DNA of 64,000 nucleotides from Guptibacillus hwajinpoensis. GTDB taxonomy: Bacteria; Bacillota; Bacilli; Bacillales; Guptibacillaceae. Positions 36,300 to 45,445 of this stretch are shown piece after piece. The notes below the pieces were generated by a model. That model was not told where the DNA came from and ran no database searches. It saw only the letters and a program-made list of their open reading frames with translations. Within the stretch, counting starts at the first letter, position 1, and every line of letters begins with the position of its first letter. The stretch covers positions 744,001 through 808,000 of the forward strand of contig NZ_JAIVKU010000004.1 of the NCBI RefSeq assembly GCF_020524165.1, read 5' to 3'. A program made the translations under genes and the position numbers.

Positions 36300-37468
36300 G
36301 CCTTATCCTCCTCTTCAGCTGACTTAAAAACGTCGGTTAGCTTCTCCAAAAATTTCTTCGCTTCCTTGGTACTCACATTAAGAGGTGGAAGAATGCGAAT
36401 GACGTTAGGACCTGCACTTAAAACAAGAACGTCTTTTTCTCTAAGCTTACTAACAAAAGGCGCGGCATCCGCCACTTCAATTCCTATAAGTAAACCTAGT
36501 CCCCTCACTTCAATAATGGAATTGTGCTGCTCCGACAAACTATTTATCTCATTTATTAGCATGTCTCCCATTTCTTTTGCGTTGTTAAGTAAAGAAACGA
36601 TCTCTTTTATCGTCGCAGTCGCAGCGGCAGAAGCAAGTGGGTTTCCCCCAAATGTACTTCCGTGAGTTCCTGGACCAAAGGTTGACGCTACGCTTTCCTT
36701 CGCAAGCATCGCACCAATCGGGAATCCTGAACCTAATCCTTTGGCAAGCGTCATAATATCAGGATCAAACCCATATTGCTCATGAGCAAATAGCGTACCG
36801 GTTCGGCCCATCCCAGTTTGCACTTCATCAACCACGATAAGAATATCGTTCGATTTACAAATCGACACAAGCTCCGAGATCCACTCCTGATCTGCTGGAC
36901 GAACGCCCCCTTCTCCCTGGACGAGCTCTAACATGACGGCTGCTGGTTTCAGTTCCTTGATTTCTGATAAACAATCACTATCGTTGTAAGGAAAGTATTC
37001 AAAGCCAGGAAGCATAGAGCCAAATCCATCTTGAAGGTTTGGTTGAGCTGTAGCAGAAAGGGCACCTAACGTTCTTCCATGGAAGGACTTCTTAAACGTT
37101 ACAATTGTTTCTTTACCACTCCATTTTCGAACGAGCTTTATCGCTGCTTCATTCGCTTCCGTACCGCTATTACAGAAGAACACCTGGTCAAAACAGCTTT
37201 TCTCTGTTAACAGCTGTGCGAGCTCCTGCTGTTTTGGGATATGGTATAAATTCGAACAATGCCAAAGGAGATCCAACTGATCTGAAACAGCTTTTTTGAT
37301 CGCTTCTGGTTGATGACCGAGATTACATGTGGCAATCCCCGATGTAAAATCAAGATACTTTGTTCCGTCTTCACTATATAGGAAGCTTCCTTTACCTTTA
37401 ACGGCAGTAATCGGAAGGCGATTATATGTTGGCATGATGCTTGTTTGTGACGTTTTAGTTAGTGACAT
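36296..37468 (-). CDS. argD: Acetylornithine aminotransferase
   Basis: A 390-residue PLP-dependent class III aminotransferase. Landmarks are the cofactor-phosphate region CNSGTEANEAAIKL, the aspartate of VDEVQTGMGRTG, and the Schiff-base lysine in TLAKGLGSGFPIG. It converts N-acetylglutamate semialdehyde to N-acetylornithine. The start is ATG at 37468 behind AAAGGAG; the frame extends seven codons further but without a site. It overlaps argB by 14 bases. Confidence 0.96.
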   Translation of the reverse strand: MSLTKTSQTSIMPTYNRLPITAVKGKGSFLYSEDGTKYLDFTSGIATCNLGHQPEAIKKAVSDQLDLLWHCSNLYHIPKQQELAQLLTEKSCFDQVFFCNSGTEANEAAIKLVRKWSGKETIVTFKKSFHGRTLGALSATAQPNLQDGFGSMLPGFEYFPYNDSDCLSEIKELKPAAVMLELVQGEGGVRPADQEWISELVSICKSNDILIVVDEVQTGMGRTGTLFAHEQYGFDPDIMTLAKGLGSGFPIGAMLAKESVASTFGPGTHGSTFGGNPLASAAATATIKEIVSLLNNAKEMGDMLINEINSLSEQHNSIIEVRGLGLLIGIEVADAAPFVSKLREKDVLVLSAGPNVIRILPPLNVSTKEAKKFLEKLTDVFKSAEEEDKA

Positions 37469-38291
37469 TCTCAAACTCCTTTCGAACAATTCGGGTTCCT
37501 ACAGGTTCATGTGCGACTGCTTTTAGCAGGGCATTCTCTTCTCGACCATCAAGAATAATGACAGAGGAGACTTTATCTGAAAGAGCGGCAATCGCTCCTT
37601 TCACTTTAGGAATCATTCCACCAATAATCGTGCCTTTTTCTATTAAACTGGTTATTTTTTGCTCATCTAACGTTCTGAAAATAACTTTTTGCCCATCAAT
37701 TGCTTCATACACACCCGGAGTATCGCTAACGAGACAAATATCTGCATGCATTGCCTGAGCGACAGCTGATGCTGCTTCATCCCCATTAATGTTAAGAAGT
37801 TCGAAAGATTCATCCGTACTGATTGGTGAGATAACCGGTATGTACCCAGCTTGAGAGAGTTGTTCAATTAGTGATTTATCTACATGAATGACTTCACCAA
37901 CACGGCCGAGTGATTCACTAGACTGTTTGCATGTAAATAGTTTTCCATCTACGCCACTGATACCAATGGCTTTCGCTCCTGCACGGTGGATTTTTCTCAC
38001 GAGATTCTTATTCATCTTACCGCTCAGTACCATTTCAACTGTATCGACCATTTCATCCGTTGTGACACGTAGTCCGTCTACAAACGTTGTCTGAATCGAT
38101 AGCTTTTCAAGCATCCTTGAGATTTCAGGACCTCCACCATGAACGAGTACGGGATGATAACCTTGTTTTTTCATAGCTACTAGGTCAAGATAAAATGAGT
38201 CTGGAAGCTGATTTAATATACTTCCACCACATTTAATGACAAAATACTTTTGATTATGTTCTGTAGGAGGCATTGATTCTGACATAGTCAT
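37455..38291 (-). CDS. argB: Acetylglutamate kinase
   Basis: An amino acid kinase-fold enzyme of about 278 residues from this start. The nucleotide site begins FVIKCGGSIL, the substrate loop is LVHGGGPEIS, and the ATP region is GMIPKVKGAIAAL. It phosphorylates N-acetylglutamate. The start is uncertain because the gene overlaps the end of argJ by nearly 40 bases: ATG at 38291 is placed after GGGGGTG, while the nearer ATG at 38273 has no visible site and may rely on coupling. The N-terminal 20 residues before NQKYFVIKCGG have no counterpart in B. subtilis ArgB. Confidence 0.95.
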   Translation of the reverse strand: MTMSESMPPTEHNQKYFVIKCGGSILNQLPDSFYLDLVAMKKQGYHPVLVHGGGPEISRMLEKLSIQTTFVDGLRVTTDEMVDTVEMVLSGKMNKNLVRKIHRAGAKAIGISGVDGKLFTCKQSSESLGRVGEVIHVDKSLIEQLSQAGYIPVISPISTDESFELLNINGDEAASAVAQAMHADICLVSDTPGVYEAIDGQKVIFRTLDEQKITSLIEKGTIIGGMIPKVKGAIAALSDKVSSVIILDGREENALLKAVAHEPVGTRIVRKEFENVTN

Positions 38292-39486
38292 AAGAAAGGT
38301 CACACCCCCATGCTGTTGCTTCTTCGTTTCCGTTATGCAGGTCAATATAAATATGAATGTTCTCGTTTTCTAAATAGGTTTTTGCCTCTTCCTCACTAAA
38401 TTCCGTTGTAATCCCATAATCCACTACTTTAATTGGTCCGAGTGATATAGAAAGAGATTCTTCTTGGACAGATTCCCCACTGTAACCAATCGCACAAACA
38501 ATGCGTCCCCAGTTTGCATCGGTTCCATAAATGGCAGTTTTCACCAAACTAGAACCGACTACTGATTTTGCAATTGCTTTCGCACCGTTTTCAGTTTCCG
38601 CACCTTTTACATGAACTTCAACGAGTTTTGTAGCCCCTTCACCATCTTTAGCGATCAATTTCGCTAACTGCTGACAAACATATTCAAGCGAGCTTAAGAA
38701 CAATCGCCACTCAGGATGACTTTCTGATAACACTTCATTCTCCGCCTGACCATTTGCTAGAAGAAGAACCATATCATTCGTACTCGTTTCACCATCAACT
38801 GTGATCATGTTATAAGTCGTGTCAGTGACAGAGCTTAATGCGGACTGAAGAGCGTTATTTTCAACTTCTGCATCGGTCGTTACAAAAGCCAGCATCGTGG
38901 CCATGTTTGGCTTGATCATTCCTGATCCCTTTGCAGCTCCACCAATGGTAATGTCTTTTCCATCAATCTGACATGTAACGGCTACTTGTTTTGTCATTGT
39001 ATCTGTCGTAACAATCGCTTCAGCAAAATCGGTGCCACTCGTTTTTTCTGCAACGTTTGGAATGTGATGAATCCCTTTGATAATGGCTTCCATGGGCAAA
39101 TACTCCCCAATGACTCCGGTCGAAGTAACAGCCGTTTCTGTTTCTTTCAGCCCCATCACTGCTGCGAATTGTTTACGCATTTCATATGCGTCCTCAAGTC
39201 CTTTCTTTCCTGTAAACGCATTGGCATTTCCTGAATTAACGATCAGGCCTTGAAGTTTTCCATCGACTAAACTTTCTTTTGTCACTTTTAACGGTGGTGC
39301 CTGGAAAGTATTCATTGTAAACACCCCTGCAGCATTTGCAGGTACAACGGATTTAATCCAGCCAAGATCCTTACGCTTTCGTTTTAAACCTGCATGAAAC
39401 CCACCAGCTTCAAATCCTTTAGGAGAAGTAACTGTGCCATCTTTTACGATTGAAAAAAGTTCCTCACTTACAGTCGATGTTGCCAA
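38254..39486 (-). CDS. argJ: Bifunctional ornithine acetyltransferase / N-acetylglutamate synthase
   Basis: A 410-residue Ntn-type hydrolase-fold protein. It is made as a precursor cut before the threonine of NMATMLAFVTTDA, which becomes the nucleophile of the beta chain. Family features include VPANAAGVFT, NSGNANAFTG and the C-terminal INASYRT. It recycles acetyl groups from acetylornithine to glutamate and probably also makes acetylglutamate from acetyl-CoA. TTG at 39486 is preferred because AAAGGG lies 9 bases upstream, whereas the TTG three codons earlier abuts it. Confidence 0.96.
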   Translation of the reverse strand: MATSTVSEELFSIVKDGTVTSPKGFEAGGFHAGLKRKRKDLGWIKSVVPANAAGVFTMNTFQAPPLKVTKESLVDGKLQGLIVNSGNANAFTGKKGLEDAYEMRKQFAAVMGLKETETAVTSTGVIGEYLPMEAIIKGIHHIPNVAEKTSGTDFAEAIVTTDTMTKQVAVTCQIDGKDITIGGAAKGSGMIKPNMATMLAFVTTDAEVENNALQSALSSVTDTTYNMITVDGETSTNDMVLLLANGQAENEVLSESHPEWRLFLSSLEYVCQQLAKLIAKDGEGATKLVEVHVKGAETENGAKAIAKSVVGSSLVKTAIYGTDANWGRIVCAIGYSGESVQEESLSISLGPIKVVDYGITTEFSEEEAKTYLENENIHIYIDLHNGNEEATAWGCDLSYDYVRINASYRT

Positions 39487-39513
39487 AGCATTCAACCCTT
39501 TCGTTTAGTAGAT

Positions 39514-40551
39514 TTATGGAAATACTGGAGATAAACTAAGACCTGCTGTTTCAGGATAGCCAAATCGTAGATTCATATTTTGTACCGCTTGACCAGCGGC
39601 ACCTTTCATTAAATTGTCAATCACCGAGATAATCGTTAAGCGATTCGTTCTCGGATCAACTGAAAGGCCAATATCACAGTAGTTAGATCCGGAAACACCT
39701 TTTGTTGAGGGCCATTTCCCTGCAGGCATCACGCGGATAAAAGGATGATTTTCATATATCGTTTGGTAAAGATCAATCACTTCTGTTTCTGATAAATCAT
39801 GAGATAGATTGACATACATGCTGCACATCATCCCTCTTGTTAGTGGGACGAGGTGAGTAGAGAACGATACATTTACATCTTTACCAATTTGATTCGTTAT
39901 GACTTGTTCTATTTCAGGAATATGTTGATGTTTGCCAAGTTTATAGGCTGATACATTTTCATTAACTTCAGAGTAATGGGCTGTAAGACTCGTTTTACGA
40001 CCTGCGCCTGAAAGTCCCGATTTTCCATCAATGATTAAAGACGATGGATCAGCCCACCCTTTTTGAATGATTGGGAGAAGTCCAAGTAGTGTTGCCGTCG
40101 GGTAACATCCAGGATTAGCAATTAAGTTTGCGGATTTAATGTCATCTGAATAATATTCCGATAATCCATATACCGCTTTTGTTAAAGCTCCTTCCGGTGG
40201 AGATGAATGGTTATACCATTTTTCGTATAAATCCCCATTCTTTAATCGGAAGTCTCCGGATAAATCGATCATCGGAACACCCTTATTTAACAATGAAGGA
40301 ACAGATTGACTGCTAACGCCAGCTGGTGTTGCGAAGAAGATAACATCTGACTCATCAGCAAGCTCCTCTGCATCAAGCGCTTCAAACTGACTTACTTGTA
40401 TATTCGTGAGATGTGGGAATACATCATGAACATTCGTTCCAGCGTTAGATGGAGATACAATTGTATTAATTTCTACTTCAGGGTGACTAAGCAATAAGCG
40501 AATTAATTCAAGGCCGCTATATCCGCTAGCACCGACTATACTTGCTTTCAC
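39514..40551 (-). CDS. argC: N-acetyl-gamma-glutamyl-phosphate reductase
   Basis: A 345-residue reductase. The NADP site is IVGASGYSGLELI near the start and the catalytic cysteine is in NPGCYPTATLL. The length is standard for the type 1 enzyme. It reduces acetylglutamyl phosphate to the semialdehyde. The start is taken as GTG at 40551 because AAGGAG lies 8 bases ahead; the GTG three codons upstream overlaps that site. It is the first gene of the argCJBD-carAB-argF operon, whose promoter carries an ARG-box-like element. Confidence 0.96.
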   Translation of the reverse strand: MKASIVGASGYSGLELIRLLLSHPEVEINTIVSPSNAGTNVHDVFPHLTNIQVSQFEALDAEELADESDVIFFATPAGVSSQSVPSLLNKGVPMIDLSGDFRLKNGDLYEKWYNHSSPPEGALTKAVYGLSEYYSDDIKSANLIANPGCYPTATLLGLLPIIQKGWADPSSLIIDGKSGLSGAGRKTSLTAHYSEVNENVSAYKLGKHQHIPEIEQVITNQIGKDVNVSFSTHLVPLTRGMMCSMYVNLSHDLSETEVIDLYQTIYENHPFIRVMPAGKWPSTKGVSGSNYCDIGLSVDPRTNRLTIISVIDNLMKGAAGQAVQNMNLRFGYPETAGLSLSPVFP

Positions 40552-40579
40552 TATTTCCACTCCTTCTTTCTTTGCTTAT

Positions 40580-40593
40580 TGAATGATTATACA
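40580..40593 (-). promoter_or_regulatory. ARG-box-like operator overlapping the argC promoter
   Basis: TGAATGATTATACA (plus strand) differs at one central position from the TGAAT-N4-ATTCA AhrC/ArgR consensus. It contains, on the minus strand, the -10 TATAAT (40591-40586), with TTGTAT 17 bases upstream. An alternating AT tract (40592-40612) lies between. Binding here would block the promoter when arginine is plentiful. Confidence 0.7.
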
Positions 40594-40722
40594 TATATAA
40601 GTATATATATACAATAGGTTTTTTATTATTTTTTTAAATTTATGAATTTGTCATAACGTATTAACAAAAGCAACTTGTTTATCTTCCCAAAAAACGAGTG
40701 TGTGAGGTGAGAAAATTAGTTC

Positions 40723-40755
40723 AAAAAAAAGCACGCCCGTATAAGAGGCATGCTT
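40723..40755 (-). terminator. Terminator of topB
   Basis: On the minus strand, stem AAGCATGCC / GGCGTGCTT with one wobble pair is followed by eight T residues, just after the topB stop. Confidence 0.85.
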
Positions 40756-40759
40756 AAAG

Positions 40760-42904
40760 TTACTTCTTTTCAAATTCAAATGTTAGTTTTTTCTCATCCG
40801 CGCTCCATACAAGCGCGGCATCAAACGACCCTTTTTTACTTTTCAACCCTTTGATTACATTAGATTTTCCTTCAGTTAGAATTTTTTTAGCGTTCGTTTG
40901 CGATATTGGTTTTCCAAGAATTCGTTTTGAGATCGTAAATGGGCATTTTGTTTTTGTGTAACTACTACATCCGAATAATTTGCCTTTATCAAGAACATCG
41001 GAGCCACAAATTGGGCAGGTACCAACTTTTTTCCCTAGTGATTTTCTCGAAGGCTGTGCTTCTATCTTTACATCTTTTAAATCCCATGAAGCTGAAGATT
41101 CGACCGCATCGGAAGTAAGCTTAGCAGCAAGTTTTTTCACGGATTCCATAAACGCTTGTGGAGATGCCTCACCACTTCCAATCTGTTTAAGCCGCTGCTC
41201 CCATTTCGCTGTCATTTCAGGACTTGATAGAACAGCGTCCCCTATTGAATCAATCAACAAAATACCCTTATCTGTAGCAAATACCTGATTTTTAACAACA
41301 TTAATGTACTTGCGATCTTTCAGCATCGTAATGATTCCCGCTCGAGTCGCTTCGGTTCCAAGTCCTTCTGTATCCTTTAATATCTTTTCGAGTGATTCAT
41401 CATCCAAATGTTTACCGGCAGTCTTCATCATCGTAATAAGCTGCCCTTCCGTAAATCGCTTAGGCGGCTGTGTTTTACCTTCTGTTACTTCTGCAGATAC
41501 AACTTTCCCTTTCTCATTCTGCTCAATTGGTGGTAATTCTTCATCTTTTTGGGTCGATGGAATGATTCTTTGCCAGCCTTCCTGAATCCGCACCTGCCCT
41601 TTTGATTGAAATAAAGCTCTGTTATCTACAAGAGTGTACACAGTTGTATAATCTACGATTGATACATCTTCATGCGCGGCTAGAAGACTACGTGCAATTA
41701 AGTCATAAATCTTCGCTTCATCCCCTGATAGCTTATCTAAGTTTGGCACCTGCTCTGTTGGAATGATTGCATAGTGATCACTGACTTTTGCCGCATTAAC
41801 AAACCGCTTATCAGTTACCAACGACTCCCGTTTTAAAGGAAAATAATCTTGATAGACACTCTGTTTTTGAAGCTTTGATAAGATCGAAGGAAACTCAGCC
41901 GCTTCATCCTTCGTAACAAAACTAGAATCACTTCGCGGATAGGAAATATTTCCTTTCGTATAGAGCTTTTGAGCAATGTCTAGCGTTTTTTTGGGTGAAA
42001 ACTTGTAACGCTTGTTGGCAGTTGATTGAAGAGAAGATAGTTGAAACAAAAAAGGAGGTTTGTATTGCTTGCGTTCTTTCTTAACCTCATTTGCTATACA
42101 GTCTTTTTGTGCACAGAATTGAGCGATTGCCTGTGCCATTTCAGGTGATTGCAGTCTCGTTTGATCATCTCTCAACCATTTTCCAACAATCATTTTTCCA
42201 TTGTAGTCAAACGTGCCCTTCACTTCCCAAAATGGCTCTGATTTGAAGTTGGTAATTTCTTTTTCTCTTTGCACAACTAATGCAAGTGTCGGTGTTTGCA
42301 CCCTTCCAGCAGAAAACACGTCCTGAACGCCCTTTTGTTTGAATAGAAGCGTGTAGACGCGTGAAGCGTTAATACCGACTACCCAATCCGCGCATGATCT
42401 TGCGTAAGCTTCATAATACAAATTTCTAGTTTCATTCTCTTCGAGCAATGATTGAAAACCTTCCTTAACCGCACGCTCTGTTAATGACGATATCCATAAT
42501 CGCTTCATTGGCTTTTTACATCGTGCCTGGTTTAGAATCGTACGAACGATCAATTCCCCTTCTCTCCCGGCATCTCCTGCATGAATGATGGAGCCAACTT
42601 CCTTTTTATTCACGAGTTCTTTAATGACATTAAATTGCTTCCATTTCCCTTTTGTTACCTGGTATTGAAACTGAGTTGGTATCATAGGAAGTGTTTGAAG
42701 AGACCATTTTTTCCAAGAAGATTCGTAGGTTTCAGGCGGGACAAGTTCACATAAATGTCCAACTGCCCACGTCATATATGCTCCATCAGGAAAGTCCGGA
42801 TTTGGTTTTATGTAGATGTATCCTTGTTTTTTTTCCGTCGGGTAAGGCGCTGCTAGACGCGTTCCCTGATCTGGCTTTTCGGCGATAATACAAACAGCAG
42901 CCAA
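40760..42904 (-). CDS. topB: DNA topoisomerase III (type IA)
   Basis: A 714-residue type IA topoisomerase. The Toprim domain begins VCIIAEKPDQ and holds HAGDAGREGELIVR. The active-site tyrosine is in NISYPRSDSSF, where YxRTDS is usual, so the threonine is replaced by serine. The segments FSAGRVQTPTLALV and GLGTEATRAGII are typical of TopB. The C-terminus has one Cys-rich motif (CPICGSDVLDKGKLFGCSSY...CPF). It decatenates and relaxes negatively supercoiled DNA. TTG at 42904 is preferred because AGAGGG lies 9 bases ahead; the ATG three codons earlier directly abuts it. Confidence 0.94.
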   Translation of the reverse strand: MAAVCIIAEKPDQGTRLAAPYPTEKKQGYIYIKPNPDFPDGAYMTWAVGHLCELVPPETYESSWKKWSLQTLPMIPTQFQYQVTKGKWKQFNVIKELVNKKEVGSIIHAGDAGREGELIVRTILNQARCKKPMKRLWISSLTERAVKEGFQSLLEENETRNLYYEAYARSCADWVVGINASRVYTLLFKQKGVQDVFSAGRVQTPTLALVVQREKEITNFKSEPFWEVKGTFDYNGKMIVGKWLRDDQTRLQSPEMAQAIAQFCAQKDCIANEVKKERKQYKPPFLFQLSSLQSTANKRYKFSPKKTLDIAQKLYTKGNISYPRSDSSFVTKDEAAEFPSILSKLQKQSVYQDYFPLKRESLVTDKRFVNAAKVSDHYAIIPTEQVPNLDKLSGDEAKIYDLIARSLLAAHEDVSIVDYTTVYTLVDNRALFQSKGQVRIQEGWQRIIPSTQKDEELPPIEQNEKGKVVSAEVTEGKTQPPKRFTEGQLITMMKTAGKHLDDESLEKILKDTEGLGTEATRAGIITMLKDRKYINVVKNQVFATDKGILLIDSIGDAVLSSPEMTAKWEQRLKQIGSGEASPQAFMESVKKLAAKLTSDAVESSASWDLKDVKIEAQPSRKSLGKKVGTCPICGSDVLDKGKLFGCSSYTKTKCPFTISKRILGKPISQTNAKKILTEGKSNVIKGLKSKKGSFDAALVWSADEKKLTFEFEKK

Positions 42905-42975
42905 TTGTAACATCCCTCTCTCTAAAAAATACGCTAGCCATTAGTATATCGTACATACGATCGTATCGGATAGTA

Positions 42976-44004
42976 TTATCCTTGTTTTGATGAATGGTTT
43001 GAACCATTAAATTCAAATTGAGTTTGTTCAAGAATGACAGTTTTTGGAGGTATGCTCTTTTTTTCAACTCGTTTCTTGAAGATTTTGCGATTCGTTAATC
43101 CATAAACGATACTATTAATCGCGAGAATCGATAGAGCAAACGCGGTTACCGGAGCTAGAACCATCCATGGGAACGACTGAGCATATGGAAAGTTTTGAGC
43201 GATCAAGCCGGCCCACTCATTCGTCATTGAAAAAGATTGCGTTGTCGTCTCACCTGTTTTAAAATCAACATCCATCACCCTTACATCAGTGCCTCCAATG
43301 AAAACATTTAATAATCCCAGATGTGCGAAAATAATGAGGACTTGACCAACCTGCTGGACAAAAAGAATCAATAGCTTCGGATACAAAAAAGGGGCTAGAT
43401 GTTTTCTAAAAAGATGAAAGCCAGTCCCTCCTAATATTTTTGCACTATCGATGTATTCTTTTTTAGATATGGCGTCTAATTCATTTTGTACGTAAAGTGC
43501 TAGTACAGGAATACTAATACCAATCAAAATAACCATTGGAAATAGAATTTTCGTTGAAACATCATAACTCCAGCTAAAGTTCAATACAACCGGTGCTATA
43601 AGAAGATAAGTGAAAATCGTAACGGGTGCATAGTGAAGTGTATTTGCTAGTCCACTGAACATATTTCTTAATGATGAAGGCAGGCGATAAAGGAAATAGC
43701 CAAATATAAAAGAAAAGACGATTCTAAAAAAGGCAACGGCGATAGCTAACCCAACCGTGTATTTAGCACCCTCTATCAGTTTGTATACAAAAGAAAAGCC
43801 GTCCAGATCGCTTCCGAGTGGAAATTTGAACGAAGGAGCAAACGGTGCTAACGCAATGACGTTTCCATTTTTATCGTATAACATTTTATCAGGCTGCACT
43901 TCTGAACCATAAAAGCTGTACAGAGAACTACTAACTAAAACAAGTAATAAGAAAACAATGCCAAATACAAAAGGGAAATTTCGTAGAAGTGAAGTCTTTC
44001 TCAT
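42976..44004 (-). CDS. ABC transporter permease, OppC/DppC-like
   Basis: A 342-residue membrane protein with about six TM helices and an extracytoplasmic segment after the first. The cytoplasmic EAA loop is seen at KEYIDSAKILGGTGFHLFRKHLAP (E, A, G in place). It resembles peptide/nickel permeases of the OppC type. The start is ATG at 44004, overlapping the upstream permease stop (ATGA), with GGAGGGAG before it. No ATPase or substrate-binding lipoprotein adjoins the pair, so substrate and partners are unknown. Confidence 0.8.
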   Translation of the reverse strand: MRKTSLLRNFPFVFGIVFLLLVLVSSSLYSFYGSEVQPDKMLYDKNGNVIALAPFAPSFKFPLGSDLDGFSFVYKLIEGAKYTVGLAIAVAFFRIVFSFIFGYFLYRLPSSLRNMFSGLANTLHYAPVTIFTYLLIAPVVLNFSWSYDVSTKILFPMVILIGISIPVLALYVQNELDAISKKEYIDSAKILGGTGFHLFRKHLAPFLYPKLLILFVQQVGQVLIIFAHLGLLNVFIGGTDVRVMDVDFKTGETTTQSFSMTNEWAGLIAQNFPYAQSFPWMVLAPVTAFALSILAINSIVYGLTNRKIFKKRVEKKSIPPKTVILEQTQFEFNGSNHSSKQG

Positions 44005-44954
44005 ATCGCTCCCTCCTGCTTGGCTGTCCATCGTTCAATAAACCATTCTATTACGGTAAACAGAACAAAGGCTGGCAGAAAAATCATATACAGAGAAAGC
44101 GTCACCATCTCTGTGTTCACGACTCCATGTTTATAAATGAACATCATTATACCATTAATGTCAAAAATCAACTCCAACATAAGCAGGTTTGCAAGAGCGA
44201 AGAGAAAAACTCCTTTAAAGTGATTAAATAATGAAACCATAGCATTACGAAATATATGAACAAGTAGAATCCTATACCGGTTGATTCCTTTCCCTTTTGC
44301 AAGTTCTACATAAAGCTGATTTTCCTCTTCCTCAAAAGAGAGCACCAAATATTTATAAATGTATACACCAGGAAGCAAAGATAGGATAAAAATTGGTAGA
44401 AAGATGGCTTGATCATTAAATCCAGTTGTTACATTGAAGAGAAGAAGATCCGTCTGTTTATAAACCCATATCACTCCTAGCTGGGCAAGTAAGATAACAA
44501 AAATATCAGGCAATGACTCAATTATAAAGAAAAAGCCCTTTATATAAGCTCTTGTTTGTTTTGGAAACAACATTGTTATAAATGTCAAAAGGATTCCTGC
44601 ACCTATTGAGACAATTAATGAACCGACTAAATAAGACATAGAGCGTGTATAGGCAGCCCACAGAGCTGGAAATAATGGTAAATTTCTACCCCTTGTATAA
44701 TATTCAAACATGTTGCCGTTAAACAAAACCTCGATAGTATGAATAAGTTGATTGACATAAGCATCAAGGTTAAATACGACTGTGTCATACAAAAAAAGTG
44801 TGTTGGATAAGTTTTTTTGATCAATCATCTCCAATATCTCAAGCTGTGACTTCATGTTAAAAAAGAGATATGGTAGGGATCCGATCAGTAGTATCCCTAG
44901 AGATGTTAATAGAAATTGAGCACCAGATCGCCTAACAAATGATTTAGACACCAT
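44001..44954 (-). CDS. ABC transporter permease, OppB/DppB-like
   Basis: A 317-residue membrane protein with about six TM segments (first at 10-30). The EAA-type loop is YVELAKGKGINRYRILLVHIFRNA. It forms the heterodimeric partner of the downstream permease by ATGA overlap. The ribosome binding site is weak. The gene follows a VOC gene by 12 bases, so all three may be one transcript. The usual solute-binding protein and two ATPases are absent on both sides. Confidence 0.8.
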   Translation of the reverse strand: MVSKSFVRRSGAQFLLTSLGILLIGSLPYLFFNMKSQLEILEMIDQKNLSNTLFLYDTVVFNLDAYVNQLIHTIEVLFNGNMFEYYTRGRNLPLFPALWAAYTRSMSYLVGSLIVSIGAGILLTFITMLFPKQTRAYIKGFFFIIESLPDIFVILLAQLGVIWVYKQTDLLLFNVTTGFNDQAIFLPIFILSLLPGVYIYKYLVLSFEEEENQLYVELAKGKGINRYRILLVHIFRNAMVSLFNHFKGVFLFALANLLMLELIFDINGIMMFIYKHGVVNTEMVTLSLYMIFLPAFVLFTVIEWFIERWTAKQEGAI

Positions 44955-44966
44955 TTAGGTATCCGA

Positions 44967-45317
44967 TTAATTTATAAACTGAAGAATTTCAATTTGATTT
45001 CCAGATGGATCTTCGATAACAAAATATAATCCTGGTGGACATGGTTTAGGCTCTTCTGATAAGATTGGCACTCTTTTTTCTTTAAATCTATGAAAATCTT
45101 TATGAATATCGTTTGATTGAATCGCAATGAGAACGCTGTTTTTTTCTGATTCTTGAGATTCTTTTTCAAGAACGATTGGAATCGACTCATGCTGAAGACT
45201 CACTATGTTTGGTCCGTACTCTTTCGAAATTTTAAAATCGAGTACTTCAGTGTAAAAAGCTAATGATTCTTTCATATTCGACACTTTAATAGTTAGGACA
45301 CATACGTTATTTAACAA
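44967..45317 (-). CDS. VOC-family (glyoxalase/bleomycin-resistance fold) protein
   Basis: A 116-residue single VOC domain: VCVLTIKVSNMKESLAFYTEVL at the N-terminus and FVIEDPSGNQIEILQF at the C-terminus, the last providing the usual metal-ligand glutamate. The first-strand position where glyoxalases have a histidine is leucine or threonine, so metal chemistry is doubtful. The function is unknown. The start is TTG with AAGGAGG 8 bases upstream. Confidence 0.75.
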   Translation of the reverse strand: MLNNVCVLTIKVSNMKESLAFYTEVLDFKISKEYGPNIVSLQHESIPIVLEKESQESEKNSVLIAIQSNDIHKDFHRFKEKRVPILSEEPKPCPPGLYFVIEDPSGNQIEILQFIN

Positions 45318-45394
45318 GACAATTCCTCCTTTTTACTTACTTCTATAAAATTCCATAAAAAGGAGACTTCCCCTCTTTTTTAAGAAAAATTCAT

Positions 45395-45439
45395 AAAAAA
45401 GCTTCCAATCACTGCTGAATGACAGCAAGTAATTGGAAG
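45395..45439 (-). terminator. Terminator of cydC
   Basis: On the minus strand an interrupted stem with outer arms CTTCCAAT / ATTGGAAG and inner arms GCTG / CAGC ends in CTTTTTT, 7 bases beyond the cydC stop. Confidence 0.8.
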
Positions 45440-45445
45440 ATAGTT

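Noticed and set aside
40000-40240. Search for repeats, CRISPR arrays, insertion sequences or tRNAs in the window
   Set aside because: No direct-repeat array, transposase, integrase or tRNA clover-leaf sequence was found anywhere; coordinates given here are only nominal.
40592-40612. Alternating AT tract as a possible origin or repeat
   Set aside because: It is short, inside the argC promoter spacer, with no DnaA boxes or further repeats nearby.
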